Below the pieces are notes generated by a model. That model saw nothing but the letters and a program-made list of their open reading frames with translations, was not told the origin of the DNA and made no database searches. The translations under genes and the position numbers were made by a program. From assembly GCA_029817715.1 (NCBI GenBank), contig JARUPY010000398.1:1116001-1180000 (forward strand): DNA of 64,000 bases, given 5' to 3'. Positions 60,193 to 64,000 of this stretch are shown one piece after another (the stretch's first letter is position 1; the number at the start of each line of letters is the position of its first letter). Source of the stretch: Melastoma dodecandrum (Eukaryota > Streptophyta > Magnoliopsida > Myrtales > Melastomataceae).

Positions 60193-60271
60193 TCGACCGG
60201 GCGCCGGGAACGAACGGCAAAGCTTGCCGTTCCGCTCCCGGCGCCACGATGTCGAGGGCGAGAGGAGGCTC

Positions 60272-62596
60272 GTGCGGTTCGATCGACCGTCCTGGATGGA
60301 TCGGCTTGCCGCGTCCTTCACGTCGCTGTCGCAACGGCGCGGCACGCGCCCGTCCGCCGGATCGTCTGCCTGGGAGGCTCGCTTTGAGCCCGCGCGGCGC
60401 GTCTGGCGGGACCGTCTGCGGCCGCATGCCGGCGTCACGGCGCGCGTCGTCGGGTTCGCCGTCGTCTGCGCCCTGATCTGCGCCACGATCTACGTGGCCG
60501 ACTGTGCGTTCGAGATTCCGATCGACGGCGGGGTCTCCGGCGAGTCCGCCGGCGGCGCGCTTGTCGTCACCGCCGCCAATGGGTCGGAACTCGCCACCCG
60601 CGGGTCGGTCCGCGGTGCGGCGCTCGATGCCGACGAGCTCTCGCCGAACCTGAAGGCCGCGATCGTCGCCATCGAGGATCGTCGATTCTACGAGCACGGC
60701 GCCATCGATCTGCACGGCATGGCGCGCGCGTTCGTACGCGACGCGCTGCAGGGTCGCGCTCGCGAAGGCGCCAGCACGATCACCCAGCAGCTCGCCCGCC
60801 TCATGCTGCTCTCGCCGGATCGCACCGCGCGCCGCAAGGTGCAGGAAGCGCTGATCGCGTTCTGGCTCGAGCACCATCTGACGAAATCGCAGATTCTCGC
60901 GCGCTATCTCGATACCGCCTATTTCGGTGCGGGCGCCTACGGCGCAGACGCCGCCGCGCAGCGCTATTTCGGCAAAAGCGCGCGCGACCTGACGGTCGCC
61001 GAGGCGGCCATGATCGCCGGCCTCGTGCGCGCGCCGAGCCAGCTGGCGCCCCATCGCAACCTCGAGGGCGCGCAGGCGCGCGCCAAGCTCGTCGTCCGTG
61101 CGATGGAGGCGACGGGCGCGATCACCGCAGTGCAGGCCGCCGAGGCGATCGCGCATCCGGCCGTCCTCAAGGTCGAACCGGAGACGCCCTCGGGCCCCGG
61201 CTATGTCGCGGATGCGGCGGTCGCCGACGTCAAGGCGCTCGTCGGCGATGCCGCGGTCGACCTGTCCGCCCGCACGACGATCGATCCCGACCTGCAGGCC
61301 GCCGCGGAGGCCGCCGTGTCGCGCTGGCTGACGACGGAGGGCGCGCATCGCCATGCGACGCAGGCGGCCGTGGTCGCGCTCGGCGCGGATGGTGCCATCC
61401 TCGCGATGGTCGGCGGGCGCGACTACGACACGAGCGCCTTCAACCGCGCCACGCAGGCGAAGCGCCAGCCGGGCTCGCTCTTCAAGCTCTTCGTCTACAT
61501 GACGGCGTTGGAGAAAGGCGCGACGCCGCAGAGCCGCGTGGTCGACGCGCCGATCCGCATCGGCGATTGGGAGCCGCACAATTTCGAGGACCGCTACCGG
61601 GGCCCGATGTCGCTCGAAAGCGCCTTCGCGCATTCGGTCAACACCGTCGCCGTCGCGCTCGCGCAGCAGGTGGGGGTGCCCGCTGTCATCAAGACGGCGC
61701 ACGATCTCGGCGTCACCTCGCAATTGCCGCAGGTGCCGAGCCTCGCGCTCGGCGTCGCCAATGTGACGCTGCTCGAGATGACGCGGGCCTTCGCCAACGT
61801 CGCCTCCGACCAGGACAGCGTCGAGCCTTACCTCGTGCAGAAGATCACGAGCGGCGGCAAGGTGCTGTTCAACCGGCCGCCGCACTATGTCGGGGACGCG
61901 GATCCGCCCGCGGCCAAGGTCGCGATGCGCGAGATGTTGGCCGATGTCGTGCGCGAGGGCACGGGGCGCGGCGCCGCCCTCGCCATCCCGACCGGCGGCA
62001 AGACGGGGACGACGCAGGATTTCCGCGATGCCTGGTTCATCGGCAGCGCGCCCGATCTCACCGTCGGCGTCTGGGTCGGCAACGACGACAATTCGCCGAT
62101 GGACCATGTGACGGGTGGCGACCTGCCGGTGAAGATCTGGCGCGACATCGTCGTCGCCGCGCAATCGGCGAAGGGGGAGCGTAGCCGGACCTCGTCGGCG
62201 GGCGGCACGCAGCCTGCCTCGCCGCAGCCGGCCGCGGCGACGGCTGCCGCCACCGCGCCGGGCCCGGCGGCGGGCGGACAGGTCGAAGGAGGTGCCGATG
62301 TGATCGACACCTCGACGCTCTCGGTCGAGGGCCGCGAGATCCACCTTCTCGGAGTCGCACCCTCGACCGGGCGCGCGGCCCGCCGCCTCGCGCGCTACCT
62401 GCGCCGGCGCGACGTCGACTGCACGCCCGCCGCCGGCAGGTCGGGCTATCGGTGCGCCGTCGACGGCGACGATCTGGCGACGACGATCCTGGCGAACGGG
62501 GGCGCCGAGGCGACGCCAGATGCGCCGGCTGACCTCATCGCCGCGCAGAATGCCGCCCGCGAGGCCCGCGCCGGCATCTGGCGTCACCGTCGCTGA
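60272..62596 (+). CDS. class A penicillin-binding protein with SNase-like C-terminal domain
   Basis: 774 residues from GTG 60272 (AGGAGG just upstream; a TTG at 60224 is possible). One membrane helix about 57-77. Glycosyltransferase 51: E135 in [15 protein letters not shown] and [13 protein letters not shown]. Transpeptidase: S402-xx-K405 (QPGSLFKLF), S455-V-N457 and K577-T-G. After an Ala/Pro linker, residues 677-774 resemble a staphylococcal-nuclease fold ([20 protein letters not shown], ending [10 protein letters not shown]) without the expected D and E catalytic residues. Makes and crosslinks peptidoglycan in the periplasm. Confidence 0.88.
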   Translation: MRFDRPSWMDRLAASFTSLSQRRGTRPSAGSSAWEARFEPARRVWRDRLRPHAGVTARVVGFAVVCALICATIYVADCAFEIPIDGGVSGESAGGALVVTAANGSELATRGSVRGAALDADELSPNLKAAIVAIEDRRFYEHGAIDLHGMARAFVRDALQGRAREGASTITQQLARLMLLSPDRTARRKVQEALIAFWLEHHLTKSQILARYLDTAYFGAGAYGADAAAQRYFGKSARDLTVAEAAMIAGLVRAPSQLAPHRNLEGAQARAKLVVRAMEATGAITAVQAAEAIAHPAVLKVEPETPSGPGYVADAAVADVKALVGDAAVDLSARTTIDPDLQAAAEAAVSRWLTTEGAHRHATQAAVVALGADGAILAMVGGRDYDTSAFNRATQAKRQPGSLFKLFVYMTALEKGATPQSRVVDAPIRIGDWEPHNFEDRYRGPMSLESAFAHSVNTVAVALAQQVGVPAVIKTAHDLGVTSQLPQVPSLALGVANVTLLEMTRAFANVASDQDSVEPYLVQKITSGGKVLFNRPPHYVGDADPPAAKVAMREMLADVVREGTGRGAALAIPTGGKTGTTQDFRDAWFIGSAPDLTVGVWVGNDDNSPMDHVTGGDLPVKIWRDIVVAAQSAKGERSRTSSAGGTQPASPQPAAATAAATAPGPAAGGQVEGGADVIDTSTLSVEGREIHLLGVAPSTGRAARRLARYLRRRDVDCTPAAGRSGYRCAVDGDDLATTILANGGAEATPDAPADLIAAQNAAREARAGIWRHRR

Positions 62597-62652
62597 GCGA
62601 ACCCCGGCGTTCGACGCCTGGACGGTTCGAGGCTTTGCGCGATTATAGAGCC

Positions 62653-63199
62653 ATGAGCGCGCTTCCCGATTTCGCCCGCATCCCCTTCGAGCCGACGCCC
62701 GTCGCCCGGGGGGAGGAGGGCGCGCGCGAGCCTTGGACCACGCCGGAAGGGATCGAGGTGAAGCCCCGCTACGGCGCGGTCGATCTCGCCGGGCTGCGGG
62801 CGCTGGACAGCTACCCCGGACTGCCGCCCTACCTGCGCGGGCCCTATCCGACGATGTACGTCAGCCAGCCCTGGACGGTGCGGCAATATGCGGGGTTCTC
62901 TACCGCCGAGGACTCCAACGCCTTCTATCGCGCCAATCTCGCGGGCGGGCAGAAGGGGTTGTCGGTCGCCTTCGATCTCGCGACGCACCGGGGCTATGAT
63001 TCCGACCATCCGCGCGTCGCGGGCGACGTGGGGCTCGCGGGCGTCGCGATCGACTCGATTCTCGACATGCGCACGCTCTTCGCCGGCATCCCGCTCGGCG
63101 AAGTGTCCGTCTCGATGACGATGAACGGCGCGGTGCTGCCGATCCTCGCGCTCTACGTCGTCGCGGCCGAGGAGCAGGGTGTCGACCAGAGCAAGCTTG

Positions 63200-63230
<31 letters not shown>

Positions 63231-64000
63231 ATTCATGGTGCGCAACACCTACATCTATCCACCCGCCGCCTCGATGCGCATCGTCTCCGACATCTTCGGC
63301 CACACCGCGCGGCACATGCCGAAGTTCAACTCGATCTCGATCTCCGGCTACCACATGCAGGAGGCGGGGGCGACGGCCGACCTCGAGCTCGCCTATACAC
63401 TCGCCGACGGGGTCGAATACATCCGTGCCGGTCTGGCCGCGGGCCTCGACATCGACAAATTCGCGCCGCGCCTGTCGTTCTTCTGGGCGATCGGCATGAA
63501 CTACTTCATGGAGATCGCGAAGATGCGGGCGGCCCGCCTCGTCTGGAGCGAGCTCGTCGGCGGTTTCGCGCCCAAGTCCTCAAAATCCTCGATCCTGCGC
63601 ACCCATTGCCAGACCTCGGGCTGGTCGCTGACGGCGCAGGACGTCTGGAACAACGTGGTCCGCACGCAGATCGAGGCGATGGCGGCGACTGCCGGCGGGA
63701 CCCAATCCTTGCACACCAACGCGCTCGATGAGGCGCTGGCGCTGCCGACGGACGAGACGGCGCGAGTCGCGCGCAACACGCAGCTCTTCCTTCAGATCGA
63801 GGGCGGCATGACGCGCATGATCGATCCTTGGGGCGGCTCTTTCTATGTCGAGCGCCTGACGCACGACCTTGCCGCGCGGGCGCGCGCGCATATGGCTGAG
63901 ATCGAGGCTCTCGGCGGCATGGCCAAGGCGATCGAGGCGGGGGTGCCGAAGCGCCGCATCGAAGAGACCGCGACGCAGATGCAGGCGCGGATCGATTCCG
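62653..64000 (+). CDS. methylmalonyl-CoA mutase large subunit (partial)
   Basis: The frame opens at ATG 62653 and is still open at the window end (449 codons seen). Conserved stretches: [75 protein letters not shown] and [20 protein letters not shown]. This is the adenosylcobalamin-dependent mutase TIM barrel; the B12-binding domain lies beyond the edge. It interconverts succinyl-CoA and methylmalonyl-CoA. Related acyl-CoA mutases share these motifs, but the GVPKRRIEE region favours MCM. Confidence 0.9.

Overview
The window is high-GC chromosomal DNA from an alphaproteobacterium, most likely of the order Hyphomicrobiales (Rhizobiales). The signs are an E1-beta pyruvate dehydrogenase subunit carrying its own lipoyl domain, a divK-pleD pair, an EipB/DUF1849 envelope protein, DUF2849 and DUF3572 proteins, a dinB/divK/pleD/rpmG/DUF983/rnr/topA gene block and a methylmalonyl-CoA mutase gene. 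No genus can be fixed from the sequence alone.

Layout. 1-8.5 kb: DUF2849, DedA, the pyruvate dehydrogenase operon (pdhA-pdhB-small coiled-coil gene-pdhC), a PII gene facing a divergent amtB broken by a frameshift, and a metallo-beta-lactamase-fold hydrolase. 8.5-12.7 kb: a 4.2-kb integrated element in a tRNA-Cys gene, bounded by a 43-bp direct repeat. It carries the N-terminal half of a T7-type RNA polymerase, four small genes and a tyrosine integrase whose reading frame crosses the attachment site. 12.9-14.6 kb: tRNA-Asn and a small island with a DUF488 protein converging on a probable dual-OB protein. 15-25.7 kb: L,D-transpeptidase, ABC-2 exporter with a GST gene, GDPD/RidA pair, EipB, dinB (with an in-frame stop), divK-pleD, rpmG, DUF983. 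25.7-31.1 kb: rnr (frameshifted) and topA. 31.4-33.2 kb: a polymorphic-toxin-like gene with two DUF4279 immunity-like genes and an orphan toxin tail. 33.2-42 kb: pyrB with a catalytically degenerate pyrC, a Bcp-like protein lacking its catalytic cysteine, a large AsmA-like protein, nitronate monooxygenase-lipB, tRNA-Leu. 42-45.8 kb: cupin, polysaccharide deacetylase, mgtE (frameshifted), DUF985 protein. 46-58.5 kb: the conserved secE-nusG-rplKAJL-rpoBC block. 58.5-64 kb: an EamA transporter with an out-of-frame 5' end, a Gly/Tyr-rich secreted protein, a bifunctional penicillin-binding protein with a nuclease-like C-terminal domain, and a methylmalonyl-CoA mutase gene cut by the window edge.

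Accessory DNA is concentrated at tRNA genes and between topA and pyrB. The most unusual features are the mini-element in tRNA-Cys, which separates that tRNA from its native promoter and gives the integrase a host-encoded tail, and the mosaic toxin-immunity cassette. Four conserved genes carry frameshifts (amtB, rnr, mgtE, eamA) and dinB carries a stop codon. Three of the frameshifts are one-base differences in or beside short G/C runs, so sequencing error must be excluded before calling these genes dead.
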